The notes under the pieces were generated by a model, which had not been told where the DNA came from, made no database searches, and worked only from the letters and a program-made list of their open reading frames with translations. A program made the translations under genes and the position numbers. Positions 1 through 10,343 of a stretch of 64,000 nucleotides of DNA are shown here, one piece after another. Source of the DNA: Leguminivora glycinivorella. Lineage: Eukaryota > Arthropoda > Insecta > Lepidoptera > Tortricidae. Numbering within the stretch: the first letter of the stretch is position 1; every line of letters begins with the position of its first letter. The stretch is from the NCBI RefSeq assembly GCF_023078275.1, contig NC_062994.1:8379545-8443544 (forward strand), written 5' to 3'.

Positions 1-243
1 TTGTATACGATATCTAACTTACGGGATAATGTTGCACGTTGTGTTGCAGTAACACGTTGCTCACAGGGTAAGGTTGCTGTAACATCTGCTGTTCTAGCTG
101 CCCGTATCCCACGCTGTATCTGAAAAACACGAGGGCGTTAAAATAAAAATTTATTAATATAAAAAAAAAATTCAAGCAAGAAGAATAATATTGCAAAGTC
201 GAATCATTACATAGCTCCGGCAAGCCGTACTCTCTTAATACCC

Positions 244-365
244 ATACTATTTGCCAGTCGATTTTCGGTGAAAGAAAACCTCGTGAAGAAACCGGACTAA
301 TTCCAATAAGGCCTGGTTACCCTTCGGGTTGGAAGGTAAGATGTCAGTCGCTTTCGTAAAACTGT
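244..365 (+). repeat. RTE-type LINE 3' tail, truncated
   Basis: A stretch containing ttacccttcgggttggaagg and cagtcgcttt recurs in this window at 19,194-19,300 (minus), 50,068-50,275 (plus, longest copy) and 50,900-51,010 (minus). The layout (5'-truncated copies sharing one 3' end) is that of a non-LTR retrotransposon tail. I associate it with lepidopteran RTE elements from memory; the repetition is seen directly, the family is inference. Confidence 0.5.
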
Positions 366-559
366 TTGACATGATGCCAACGGCCACTTTTCATCATCGC
401 ACCGCTCGCCATCGACAGGGCGCTCATCCACACATTGCAACCTAAATGGTCGCGCACCGTAAAGTTTCAGAGGAAAACCTCCCACGAACGCTCCGGCTGT
501 GGAATGAGCTCCCATGTCGATGGGTATTATGGGTACAGTATGGGGTTCTTCAAAAAAGG

Positions 560-684
560 AGTGTACAAGTTTCTAATGGGTCGGCAACGCGCATGTGACA
601 CCCCTTGAGTTGCAGGCGTCCATAGGTTACGGTGATCACTCTCCATCAGACGGGCCGTATACCTGTTTGCCACCGACGTGGTAT
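560..684 (+). repeat. SINE-like interspersed repeat fragment
   Basis: The segment with gtttgccaccgacgt and ccataggttacggtgatc is matched in the opposite orientation at about 52,645-52,745. It is a dispersed short repeat without coding capacity. Family name not assigned. Confidence 0.4.
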
Positions 685-928
685 TAAAAAAAAAACGCAA
701 GTGCGACCTGACTTACGGGCGTTGATGCTGATGCTGATGGGGCTCCAAGCAGGCCCCGCGCAGGCGCCGCAAGGGTACGCGTACTGATACGACGGGTCTG
801 CGGACAAGGCAAATAAACATAAAGGCTTTGAATTATTCATGGTTATTTTCATTATACTCTGTCAACCAAGTCTGTCAGTAAATAAGAACAAAGAAAACTA
901 TATGCATCCTTTACTTTAGGGTGCTAGC

Positions 929-1164
929 ACAGTATAATAAAGAGTACTATCGTACAGTATGACCACTCCCGCTCCCCGATGAAAGTGCCGCCCACCCCTC
1001 TCGGTTACCTCACAGTTACCGCCTGTCAAAAACTCGAACAGTCGACTTGTCATATCTCACTCATACGAGCATGGTGCGCGTTCACCTACACGAGCTTAGA
1101 CTGTGTGCTAGGAACGCGCCTCTTTCATATATGTATTTGATCGCCAGTGTCCGAGATGTGATAA
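929..1164 (-). repeat. REP-A interspersed element
   Basis: Repeat of about 230 bp beginning cagtataataaagagtacta and ending near gtgtccgagatgtg. Other copies: 14,828-15,046 (plus), 22,811-23,428 (minus, interrupted by a hAT-like MITE), 48,290-48,502 (plus) and a degraded piece at 27,546-27,626. No ORF. It contains a GC-rich middle and A/T-rich ends. Confidence 0.65.
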
Positions 1165-1195
1165 AGGCTTTGGATTATTTTTTTTTTTTTTTTTT

Positions 1196-1350
1196 TAGTA
1201 TGGATAGGTAGACGTTTGACCACGATCACACCTGATGGTAAGTGATGATGCGGTCTACGGTGGAGCACGCTTACCTATGAGATACCTATTTACTCTTGCT
1301 TTAAAGAGACCTGGATTGTACTTGTGCGGAAACACAGACTCAGGCAGCAG
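1196..1350 (-). mobile_element. LINE ORF2 C-terminal fragment
   Basis: On the minus strand this reads a short piece of the same LINE C-terminus found at 47,905-48,054 on the plus strand (motifs ESVF, FKARVNRYL). It is a 5'-truncated, decayed non-LTR retrotransposon end of the CR1/Jockey type, by protein resemblance only. Confidence 0.5.
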
Positions 1351-1528
1351 GATTCATGGTTATTTTCATTATACCCTGTCAACCAAGTCTGTCAGTAAAT
1401 AAGAACAAAGAAAACTATATGCATCCTTTTCTTTAGGGTGCTAGAGAAAAGGTTACCTATAGTTTTCTTAGTTATTATTCACTGACAGACTTGTTTGACA
1501 GAATATATATACAGGGTGAAATAATAAA

Positions 1529-2085
1529 ACCGGCCAAGAGCGTGTCGGGCCACGCTCAGTGTAGGGTTCCATAGTTTTCCGTATTTTTCTCAAAAACTAC
1601 TAAACCTATCAAGTTCAAAACAATTTTCCTAGAAAGTATTTATAAAGTTCTACTTTTGTGATTTTTTTCATATTTTTTAAACATATGGTTCAAAAGTTAG
1701 AGGGGGGGGGGGTGCACTTTTTTTCCTTTAGGAGCGATTATTTCCGAAAATATTAATATTATCAAAAAACGATCTTACTAAACCCTTATTCATTTTTAAA
1801 TACCTATCCAACAATATATCACACGTTGAGGTTGGAATAAAAAAAAATATCAGCCCCCACTTTACATGTATGGGGGGTACCCTAATAAAACATTTTTTTC
1901 CATTTTTTATTTTTGCACTTTGTTGGTGTGATTGATATACATATTGGTACTAAATTTCAGCTTTCTAGTGCTAACGGTTACTGAGATTATCCGCGGACGG
2001 ACGGACGGACGGACGGACGGACGGACGGACGGACAGACAGACATGGCGAAACTATAAGGGTTCCTAGTTGACTACGGAACCCTAA
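1529..2085 (+). repeat. REP-B element with (GGAC)n tract
   Basis: About 555 bp starting ccggccaagagcgtgtcggg and ending gactacggaaccct. The outer bases agggttccgtagt and actacggaaccct are inverted repeats. Near the 3' end is a (GGAC)n/(GACA)n tract (1,990-2,042). Further copies lie at 45,706-46,245 and 46,518-47,057 (plus) and 47,345-47,898 (minus). No coding capacity seen. Confidence 0.7.
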
Positions 2086-2239
2086 GAAGGTCTGTTCAAA
2101 ATTTGCTTAGTGACTTTTGAGGTCATTATGAACAAGATTTATTATGAGACCAACGCTGGAATCGCAAAATGGCTGTCATGATGAAGCTCATTTCCATGGA
2201 ACAGCCAAATAGGCTACTTTCCTATACTTAAAATATTTA

Positions 2240-3650
2240 ATGCAGTGCATGAAATAAAGCACCACATAATTAGAAGATTATTATTGTATTTTGGCTATAT
2301 ATTAAAATAAAATATTTATATTATTAGAAGAAAAATATGGACAATAGTTATGTTTAAACATAAGATTTATATTGACCGGGATATAGACCGTTATTACCTT
2401 ATTGATTTCTGTCGAGCTCCCGATATTTCGACGCAGTCTAATAAAACCAATCCTCAAAATACCCAATCCAACAAGTTTCAAATACCTCCGTCCTATTAGT
2501 ATATTACCTTTCTTATCAAAAATAGTTGAAAAAGCAGTCAGTTTTCAGTTGAAAGAGTACCTAGAGGCTAATGAAATTCTACCAAAAAAATAGTCAGGCT
2601 TTAGAAAGACTCGTAGCACTACCACCGCTTTACTTGACGTAGTAGATAATATCTTAGCGGAAAGAGACAGTCGTAACGACGTCATGCTGGTACTCTTGGA
2701 CTTTTCTAGAGCATTTGATACCATTAACACTACGCTCTTACTCTCCAAAATGGCATTTTATGGATTTGATACACGTTCCCTTAACTGGTTTGCAAGCTAC
2801 CTCAATGGACGCACTCAATCTGTCGAACTTAGAGATGTCAATGGGTCAATATCAAATCTTGTCCACTGCCCATTTTACGTGGAGTTCCACAAGGGTCTAT
2901 CTTAGGTCCACTGTTTTTTTATATTATATCGCGCAGATATCGTTACCAACATACAGCACTGTAACTATCATCAATATGATGATGATTTACAAGTTTACAT
3001 ACCATTTAAGCCCAACGATATGTTATCAGCAGTTAGCAAATTGAATTCGGACAGATCAAATTGCTCAGTGGTGTAAAGAGAATAATCTTCTTCTTAATTC
3101 TAGCAAGTCCAAGCTAATGGTTTTTGGTTCTGATAAACACATACACACTTTCTCTATTACGCTCAAACATAGTTTCTGTTTAAGTGCTCTTACGTTCTGT
3201 TTAGTTATAAGAATTAGTTATTAATTTTCTGGGTGCCCTGAAAACCAGTGCCGCGTCTATTAGACACGGTATTCGCTGAGTGGCATCCTATTTGGTGTAC
3301 TAGTTATTAAGTATTACTTGTATTTATCATGTATCTGTATGCCAAATAAATATTTTCTATTCTATTCATCATGGTCACGGAAAACATGATCACGGATGAG
3401 TTTTCCGTGATCATGATGCATGCAACTGCGTCGTAATATCGGGAGCTCGACAAAAATCAAAAAGGTAATCACGGTCTATATACTGGTCAATATAAGTCTT
3501 ATGAAAATAACCGTGAATCATTCAAAACTCTTATGTTTAAACATAATTTCTATTTAATAAGTCAAAGAGAAAGATATAAAGTAAATTAATTGACCGTGAC
3601 GTCACTCCTCAGTATTTCATAGTAATTCCAAATCGTTTTAACAGTTCTTA
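2240..3650. repeat. MITE split by a LINE-containing insert
   Basis: The two outer parts (2,240-2,363 and 3,531-3,650) join into one sequence that matches, in reverse, an uninterrupted copy at 21,755-21,910; another copy is at 52,745-52,940. The split point is marked on both sides by the self-palindromic 16-mer ttatgtttaaacataa (2,348-2,363 and 3,531-3,546), either a target duplication or part of an inverted repeat. Confidence 0.6.
2420..3080 (+). mobile_element. LINE reverse transcriptase fragment, decayed
   Basis: Three reading frames in sequence give non-LTR reverse transcriptase motifs: LRPISILPFLSKIVEK near 2,490, SGFRKTRSTTTALLDVVD near 2,595, and the catalytic-region LLDFSRAFDTIN at about 2,693. 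A stop at 2,591-2,593 and frame changes after about 2,860 show it is dead. The A/T-rich end near 3,340-3,366 (caaataaatattttctattc) resembles a LINE tail. Jockey/CR1-like by motif; clade not certain. Confidence 0.8.
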
Positions 3651-3651
3651 A

Positions 3652-4040
3652 AAAGATCCTGATTTGACAATGTAAGTATTTCTTTTTCGCGTTTTAGACA
3701 GATTTTATGCTTAACTGTCGTAAAGGCCGGCACGCACCTCCAAACTGACAGCGAGTTAATTTTGTTAACAACTTACGCAAATTGGGGGGACCCAAATTCT
3801 GAAAAAGCCCAATTATTATTTTTATGGGAGGTTCCATAGACTTTTTCTGCGTATCGTTGATGAGTCTGTTAACTGTGGTTGATGCGACTGGCCCTTAGTG
3901 TTATTTACTGACCGATTCTAAAGGTTTCGCTGTGAGGAGATGGTGCCAGCTTCTGTTCTTCCATTAGGGGCGGCTGGTACATCGGCTGCAATGGTTGATC
4001 CTGTAATAGAATATAACGTGACATGTTACTTATTAAATAT
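3652..4040. other. No gene; part of a TIR element
   Basis: No ORF or splice-flanked exon. The segment 3,755-3,825 (gttaacaacttacgcaaatt) is related to the ends of the inverted-repeat element at 57,179-57,806, so part of this stretch is a repeat remnant. Confidence 0.4.
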
Positions 4041-4395
4041 TTCAAAAAATAATATAAAAATTTTACCTTCCAATAAAATTGTTATTATTTTGCCTGGTAT
4101 ATCCGAGGTCTTATATAGAGAGTACGTCGTAGACGTCGCATCGGACCGATAGATGGCGCCATCGTTCGTTGTAAGTCGCTCCGGCGTCACACCGCCGCGA
4201 TGTTGGTAGTCCCGTTTTCCCCACCTGCAACATAAGGCTCCTACGCGCCCCGGCCCGCCACCAGCCACCCTCATTGTTGAGGAGAAGTGCCGACGGTATA
4301 TTAAGCCTACCAGGAAGGCATCACTCAGACCTCGGATATACCAGGCAAAATAATAACAATTTTATTGGAAGGTAAAATTTTTATATTATTTGTGC
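4041..4395. repeat. Foldback element with nested terminal repeat
   Basis: Outer arms of about 55 bp (4,045-4,098 and 4,344-4,393) are inverse copies containing accttccaataaaattgtta. Immediately inside are tatatccgaggtc and gacctcggatata. The centre (about 4,099-4,275) is an inverse copy of 9,478-9,655, including a TATATAAG-type box. The whole can fold into a long stem. No protein is encoded. Confidence 0.7.
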
Positions 4396-4429
4396 CGTTT
4401 GTATATCCGAGGTCTTATATAGAGACCTG

Positions 4430-5440
4430 TTTATTATCTCCTGGTGGCGAGTCAGCTGGCGCGCAAGCCTTTGGTAGCCCTATTGGCATAGCATAGAAGA
4501 ATAAGTGAATCGGTTGTTGAACCGATTTGACAGATGTATCAGTCGAAATCGCCTTCGATCCGCGAATATCTCGGTGCCAGAAACGCCTAAAGAGATTTTC
4601 GTGATGACGTTTAGCACTTTCGAAACCGGGCTCTACGCGGCGCTACGACATTTTCGCTACATACGGGGAAACCCATGTAATCGGCTACGCTTCTACGAGC
4701 GGTGTACCCGACAGTCGGGTTCTTGGTAGCGAAAGTGTTAGCTTTAGTCAGCGAATAGTTAGAGAAATGACATTATTATACATTGTAGGCGAGGCTGACT
4801 TGAACAAGATACAAAAACCTTAGATACACTTTTATTAATAACAGACACGTTATTTTATCAGGTTAAACCCAATTTCAGACACAAAGTGTGGAAATTAACT
4901 GTAAAAGTAGTGTAACTATCTGTACTGTAGCAGGGTAACGTAATTGATACTGCTTTTGTCAACCCTTCGTAAAAATTATCTAAATCAATATTAGCTTTGA
5001 TATGACTATTTAAAGTCCAACGTCTTACGTCCATATCAAACACAGAAAAAGGTCATCACTCACGCGCCCGAGGGCTATTTGTTACGATACTGGTATTTTC
5101 GATCAGACTATTTCGCGTCAAGCGAGCGCGGTTACAAGCGAGACTCCTGAACTCTGAACTCTTTTTAGTGAGGGCATTTGAGGATACTGATCGCTCGGTA
5201 AAACTAGCCTAGAAGATGAAAAGTACGAGCGCTGTCGATTGCTACTACACTGGACGGAGGTATCAGTCGATTTCTTCAAGTCAGTCATTGACTCTTAGGG
5301 TAATCCATTACCTAATCCAAAACCCGATGCGACGGATTTCTACTTCGTGCAATGAAGGTCGACAGTGTAGACTGAGAGGTGACGTCCGTGTCGCATCGCT
5401 GGTGGTTGCTGAACACGTCGTGGTAGCAGGTCAAGGGGTG
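4430..5440. other. No gene identified
   Basis: Moderately GC-rich sequence within the inverted-repeat-bounded block. The longest ORFs are under 80 codons, in no consistent frame, without splice sites or recognisable motifs. Nothing here can be named. Confidence 0.4.
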
Positions 5441-5446
5441 AATTAA

Positions 5447-5668
5447 AACACCGCCACACATGCGCGCTTTGAGAGCGTAAGCGGAGCGCAATAATGGCGG
5501 TGCACCGCACAAACGCTGGCGTTGCGCCCAGTGGGCACTAGCGGGAACTAACGAGCGCGGATTGCGAGCGCAACGCGCGCGGGACGCGAGCGGAATGCGC
5601 GCGCATTCAGCGCGCTAATAGCGTAGCGTTAGCGAAGCGGAATGCGCTTTATGTGTGGCGGAGGCTTA
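5447..5668. repeat. GC-rich MITE with TTAA flanks
   Basis: The ends read ccgccacacatgcgcg and, inverted, tgcgctttatgtgtggcgg. TTAA lies just outside on both sides (aattaaaaca on the left, gcttaatacg on the right), as expected for piggyBac-type target duplications. The interior is rich in GCG/CGC words and has no ORF. Confidence 0.55.
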
Positions 5669-5699
5669 ATACGTACCGTTGTACGGCGTAATGCAGGGC

Positions 5700-7000
5700 T
5701 CTCGCAGACGAAGAGGTACGATGACGGGCGAAGCAGAAGAAGGCGAGGTCACCGAAGGTCACTTACTTGGCTCCCAGGGGGTGCATACTGACCTCGTACG
5801 ACAGTCTGTTGGAGTCAGCAGTTACTGTCGTAGTTACTCGTAACCGAAGAGATGTAGTCCTGCCATCGTACAGCATAACATAACATACAACCGAACTGTG
5901 CATAGCATATAGTGCTATGCGAACCTTAATCCGGCTGCATGTCACTTCAGTCGCCAGCGCCACCGCCTGTTGAAGATTATTTTCCATCGGAAGAGCTTTA
6001 CTTTGTACAATATTCCGATTATTTAAGGTCTTATAGGGCTGCAAATGCAAGCAAAACAGGAGCGATTGGCCTACAGCTATCGGCAGCTGTACGAGGTAAT
6101 GCTGGAAACCAACCTCCCTCTGTAGACTACGAAAGTTGTGAAATTGATGAAATCAGGTTCTACGATCGAATCAAGCTCTATATTAATTCAGTATAGTCGA
6201 GCCAGATGATAACTACTGAAGTCCTCCTGAGTTCCTGGCCCCTTTCGCTTTGAGCTGGAATCTCAAGTTCACTAAGGCGAAGCGGGTTTATTTTTCCCAA
6301 TTTGTTTATTAGAGGCTCGGCGAATAAGTTAATCTCTCGAATGGACAGGGGGCGCCACAAGCCTCCGGGAAATCGTCGTGTACTTGGAACCCCCGCGGCC
6401 AGATTACCGATCGGTTTTGGTGTCCGCCCGGTAAACAGACGCACGCTCAGGATGCAGCACGCTGGCTCGAATTCAGATCTGGACATTCTGAAAGAGTTTT
6501 TTTTTTTTTTTTTTAATTCCGCAAACCTTTACGATGTCTTTGACCTACACAATGAGCGACGTACAGGAATCACAGGGTCGTCTCGCGAGGCGCCTCTCCG
6601 ATTAGATAGCTCGCGAACATCGTCAGGACACCCTCGCAGCAGTGCGGCTCCTCGTCCGGTTGTTGACGTCTTACCTCGTTCAACTATGGGTGGCCAAGCC
6701 ACGTTAGGACGTAGCATCTTTAGAATTTATCTGTTCTCACTTCGGCGACGGAGGAGTCATTGGTCAAAATAGAGTGTAAATACTGTCGAAGTACTTCACG
6801 AGAACTGGAAAGAGAAGAGTGGATACCATAGTGTACGGGATGTCAGCTGATAGCGGCGCCCGGCGTCACATTGGAGGGCAGTATCAGCCTGGTCAGCAAC
6901 AGAGTCTGCAACGATACCGTAGCAGACGGAGCCCGGATATGGTCGTGGCACCATTGTAGGGGAAGACAGTGCTCGCGGTGAGCGTGACATCTTAGGCGCG
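5700..7000. other. No gene identified
   Basis: Contains a 156-codon open frame (6,302-6,772, plus) and an 85-codon one (5,939-6,196, plus). Neither shows a domain, a signal peptide or splice sites, and the longer runs through a poly-T tract at 6,497-6,514. Both are probably chance ORFs in GC-rich DNA. Confidence 0.35.
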
Positions 7001-7500
7001 ACGGGCGTTATCAGCGTGGCGGCTAGCAGTACCAAGGGACCACATCAGCAATCTTACCAGCTTGTCACTGCAGCAGACGATGTTACGTTCGGCGGTGAGA
7101 TTGAGACGGCCGTCGTCAGCTCGAAAGGCGTCTTCGATGCCCCTGTCGCGTCACGCAGTATCGTGCTCGGTGGCCCTCTCGAGGTCGCCGCCGTCAGCGC
7201 GGGAGGCACCGGCGCCAGCATGACAGTCAGCTACATCGGTGAACAGCATCAACAGAGTTCGCGGCGTCGTCACGGCAGACGCGGCAGGAAAATTAGCGAC
7301 GCCTTCGCGGCAGCCGCAGTATTGCGCTCGGTGGCGCGATGAAGGTCGCCGCGTCTGCAATCTTACCTCGTGCGATCGAGGCGACATCAAGGCGCCAGCA
7401 TCAGCGTGTCGGCCGACGACACCGGTGGAAAACTTCAAGTAGCTTGCGGCGATGTCACGGCAGACGCAGCAGAAGGATTGCGACGCCTGTGCAGCGGTTA
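7000..7500. repeat. Degenerate flank of the 97-bp array
   Basis: Blocks such as aaggcgccagcatcagcgtg (about 7,390) and ccggcgccagcatgacagtc (about 7,208) are diverged versions of the 97-bp unit that follows. The array therefore decays outward on its left side. Confidence 0.5.
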
Positions 7501-7504
7501 ACAG

Positions 7505-8512
7505 TATTACGCTCCGCATCACCACTGAGGCTTGTCACGGCAGACGAACGCTCTGCATCACCATCGAGGCGCCAGCATAAGCGTGGCGGCCAGCGATACT
7601 GGTGGACAGCTTCAGCAGGGTCGCGGCGTTTTCACGGCAGATGAGCGCGCTGCATCACCATCGAGGCGCCAGCATAAGCGTGGCGGCCAGCGATACTGGT
7701 GGACAGCTTCAGCAGGATCGCGGCGTTGTCACGGCAGATGAGCTCGCTGCATCACCATCGAGGCGCCAGCATAAGCGTGGCGGCCAGCGATACTGGTGGA
7801 CAGCTACAGCAGGATCGCGGCGTTGTCAGGGCTGACGCACGCTCTGCATTACCATCGAGGCGCCAGCATAACCGTGGCGGCCAGCGATACTGGTGGACAG
7901 TCAGCAGGATCGCGGCGTTGTCACGGCAGACGAACGCTCTGCATCACCATCGAGGCGCCAGCATAAGCGTGGCGGCCAGCGATATTGGTGGACAGCTTCA
8001 GCAGGCTCGCGGCGTTGTCAAGGCAGACGCACGCTCTGCATCACCATCGAGGCGCCAGCATAAGCGTGGCGGCCAGCGATATTGGTGGACAGCTTCAGCA
8101 GGCTCGCGGCGTTGTCAAGGCAGACGCACGCTCTGCATCACCATCGAGGCGCCAGCATAAGCGTGGCGGCCAGCGATACTGGTGGACAGCTTCAGCAGGA
8201 TCGCGGCGTTGTCATGGCAGACGAACGCTCTGCATCACCATCGAGGCGCCAGCATAAGCGTGGCGGCCAGCGATATTGGTGGACAGCTTCAGCAGGCTCT
8301 CGGCGTTGTCAAGGCAGACGCACGCTCTGCATCACCATCGAGGCGCCAGCATAAGCGTGGCGGCCAGCGATACTGGTGGACAGCTTCAGCAGGATCGCGG
8401 CGTTGTCACGGCAGACGAACGCTCTGCATCACCATCGAGGCGCCAGCATAAGCGTGGCGGCCAGCGATATTGGTGGACAGCTTCAGCAGGCTCGCGGCGT
8501 TGTAGGCGGGGG
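7505..8512 (+). repeat. 97-bp minisatellite, ten units
   Basis: The core catcgaggcgccagcataag starts near 7,565, 7,662, 7,759, 7,857, 7,951, 8,048, 8,145, 8,242, 8,339 and 8,436, a period of 97 bp with one unit three bases short and one with cataacc. Two subtypes occur: type A (tactgg ... aggatcgcgg ... gacgaacg) and type B (tattgg ... aggctcgcgg ... gacgcacg), which alternate in the right half. Because 97 is not a multiple of three, the overlapping ORFs it creates are not credible proteins. Confidence 0.9.
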
Positions 8513-8559
8513 CAGAAGGTGGCCGCGCTGGTAGCCTGCATATTGACGACAGATCACTA

Positions 8560-9470
8560 ACGGCGCGGCGCTCGCGTCGGGGCAGCAGCAGACATACTTA
8601 CAGCGTCGCACGCGACGCTTATGTGGCGGCCACAACGTTGTTCGGCGGCACCGCAGAGATGGCCATCGTTAACGAGGAGGCAACTTCTACGCAACTTCGG
8701 CGGCGCCGACGCGGCGGACAACACTGCCGCGGTCAGTGGCGCTATCGCAGCGCTACAGTAAGTTCCGGCGCCGACACGTGGTTTGGGGCCTCTGCACCGA
8801 ATCGGAAACCGAACATGTTCTTTCTAAAATAATATGAATCTGCTCACCCATTCGTCGGAGAAATTCAAACCTCCTTGGAGCGCGGTATTCCTCCACCGCG
8901 CCCTCCGCCGCCGCCGCCGCCGCCGCAGCCCGCAGGTCGCGCAGCACGCGGTCGCGAAGCACGTGGTCCCCGGAGCACGTGGTCCCCGGCGGAGCAACTT
9001 ACTACGTTACCGCTTATATTCTCGCGCGAAACTTTTAATACGCGGATAACACTTCCTACTTTAGTCTCGGAAATGCGAATAGTTTAAAAAGAAAACTGAT
9101 TAACGGTAACGATTTTTGCAGCATGGAACTTTCTTACAAAAAAGTGGGTAGAATCATAAAGCACCGCTCGTTCATTTCTATCGTGAGAACCCCGAAAGAC
9201 GAATAATGATCGCTAGCGAGGCATAATATATCTCATTATTCAAGAAGAACGAGCGTAAATTAAAAGGGAAGAAAGAATTGACGGTGAAAATTGAAATTGA
9301 AAAATTTCATAATTCCGAAACGTTATAAGCCACTTTTTAAATAAAAACACGAATAACTCTGGTTTGACCAGGAGTAACAAGGAAATAGAAACTAAAAGAT
9401 TAATTTCGAGACACCATGCTGTAAAAATGTTCGAACGGAATACGCGACAACCGGTCACTTCGGCGTTCGA
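8560..9470. other. No gene identified; (CCG)n tract
   Basis: GC-rich sequence with a (GCC)n run at 8,908-8,930 and a short duplication of cacgtggtccccgg near 8,960-8,990, then A/T-rich sequence from 9,000. On the minus strand a TATAAG box near 9,020 and a GTGAGC donor-like site near 8,850 could outline an exon, but no matching acceptor, partner exon or protein homology is visible. Confidence 0.3.
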
Positions 9471-9477
9471 CGAAACA

Positions 9478-9655
9478 ATGAGGGTGGCTGGTGGCGGGCC
9501 GGGGCGCGTAGGAGCCTTATGTTGCAGGTGGGGAAAACGGGACTACCAACATCGCGGCGGTGTGACGCCGGAGCGACTTACAACGAACGATGGCGCCATC
9601 TATCGGTCCGATGCGACGTCTACGACGTACTCTCTATATAAGACCTCGGATATAC
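9478..9655 (-). repeat. Inverted copy of the 4,099-4,275 segment
   Basis: About 177 bp including gaacgatggcgccatctatc and ctctatataagacctcgg match 4,099-4,275 in the opposite orientation almost without change. It is the right arm of the inverted pair spanning 5.5 kb. The TATATAAG box at its outer end faces the same way as in the left copy. Confidence 0.8.
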
Positions 9656-9881
9656 AAACGGCACAAATAATATTAATTACATAGCAGGTAGAGAATTAAA
9701 ACCGAAATAAATTACACATATGAAAGAAAAAGTGACCAAGTCCTCTGGTGCCTGAGGCTGGAATCGAACCAGCATATTTTCAATAGATTATAATTTAACT
9801 TGTGTTCATTAGAACAGGTAGAGAATATATGAAAAATAATAAATAAAATAATAATACGTTAGGAAGAAGCAATACGACTTT

Positions 9882-9924
9882 TTAACCCCCGACGCAAAAA
9901 CGACGGGGTGTTATAAGTTTGACG

Positions 9925-9959
<35 letters not shown>

Positions 9960-10130
9960 GTGTGTGTCTGTCTGTGGCATCGTAGCTCCCGAACGGATGA
10001 ACCGATCTAGATTTAGATTTTTTTGGTCTGAAAGCTGAGTTAGTCGGGAGTGTTCTTAGCCATGTTTCATGAAAATCGGTCCACTATGTCGCGGTCGGGG
10101 GGTTTTTCAAAATTTTAATTTTGTGGTTAG
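9882..10130 (+). repeat. REP-C element with (CTGT)n tract
   Basis: Begins ttaacccccgacgcaaaaac, a short hairpin, then a (CTGT)n microsatellite, then a conserved body (ctcccgaacggatgaaccga, catgtttcatgaaaatcgg) ending in aaaattttaattttgtggtt. Other copies: 12,090-12,208 (minus), 12,588-12,770, 23,510-23,745 (minus), 32,233-32,485, 33,105-33,340 (minus), 45,608-45,705 (truncated, in an exon of gene D), 47,056-47,190 (minus), 49,770-50,010 (minus), 51,050-51,278 (minus) and 51,445-51,658 (minus). Confidence 0.75.
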
Positions 10131-10167
10131 GCACTGGTCTCACCGCCAGCTAGTAAGCTATGAGCTA

Positions 10168-10332
10168 TCGGCTATAAAAACGAACAAAAGAAAATCACTC
10201 TCGTGCAAATAAAAGAGAAACGGCGATATTGATAGCTCACCGCTGGGCGAGTAATTATAAACATCGCCGTGTCTCTTTTATTTACGCGGGAGTGATTATC
10301 TTTTGTTCGTTTTGTTTTTATAGCTGAGGCTG
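10168..10332. repeat. Hairpin element after the encore stop codon
   Basis: Arms 10,168-10,229 and 10,261-10,332 are inverted copies (shared blocks cgaacaaaag, aaataaaagaga, cggcgat). On the minus strand the arm closest to the stop carries AATAAA at about 10,277-10,282, so the element may lie in, or supply the polyadenylation signal of, the encore 3' UTR. Confidence 0.55.
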
Positions 10333-10343
10333 AGGTTTTATAT

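Larger units (their letters stand above)
833..1492. repeat. Direct duplication plus hairpin repeat
   Basis: About 93 bp at 833-926 (tcatggttattttcattata ... tttagggtgctag) is repeated directly at 1,351-1,443 with few changes. The second copy continues into its own reverse complement, so 1,385-1,492 can fold into a hairpin with arms of about 50 bp. A related half-hairpin lies at 28,083-28,170 inside a hAT-like element. The intervening 927-1,350 holds two other repeats. Confidence 0.6.
4392..9672. mobile_element. GC-rich block bounded by inverted repeats
   Basis: The left edge (atttgtgccgtttgtatatc, then cgaggtcttatatagaga) and the right edge (the reverse complement at about 9,630-9,672) form an inverted repeat of at least 43 bp. 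Enclosed are GC-rich sequence, a TTAA-flanked MITE, a 97-bp minisatellite and scattered short ORFs that are not convincing genes. No transposase, helicase, polymerase or capsid motif was recognised. It could be a large non-autonomous DNA element or a rearranged pair of short elements flanking host sequence; I cannot decide. Confidence 0.45.

Noticed and set aside
6302..6772. 156-codon plus-strand ORF as a gene
   Set aside because: It runs through a poly-T tract, lacks splice or start context, and its composition follows the GC-rich block. The minus strand is also open over part of it.
7505..8512. CRISPR-like array or a family of repeat proteins
   Set aside because: Units are contiguous at 97 bp with no unique spacers, in a eukaryotic genome. 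The period is not a multiple of three, so overlapping ORFs of 70-150 codons are by-products.
8753..8962. Minus-strand exon with a poly-Ala stretch and a GTGAGC donor
   Set aside because: No ATG, no acceptor and no phase match to the encore exon at 10,423; the poly-Ala comes from a (GCC)n repeat.
4041..9672. Integrated densovirus (inverted terminal repeats, about 5.5 kb, TATA boxes at the ends)
   Set aside because: No large ORF on either strand, and no helicase, capsid or phospholipase motif. Symmetric ends alone are not enough.
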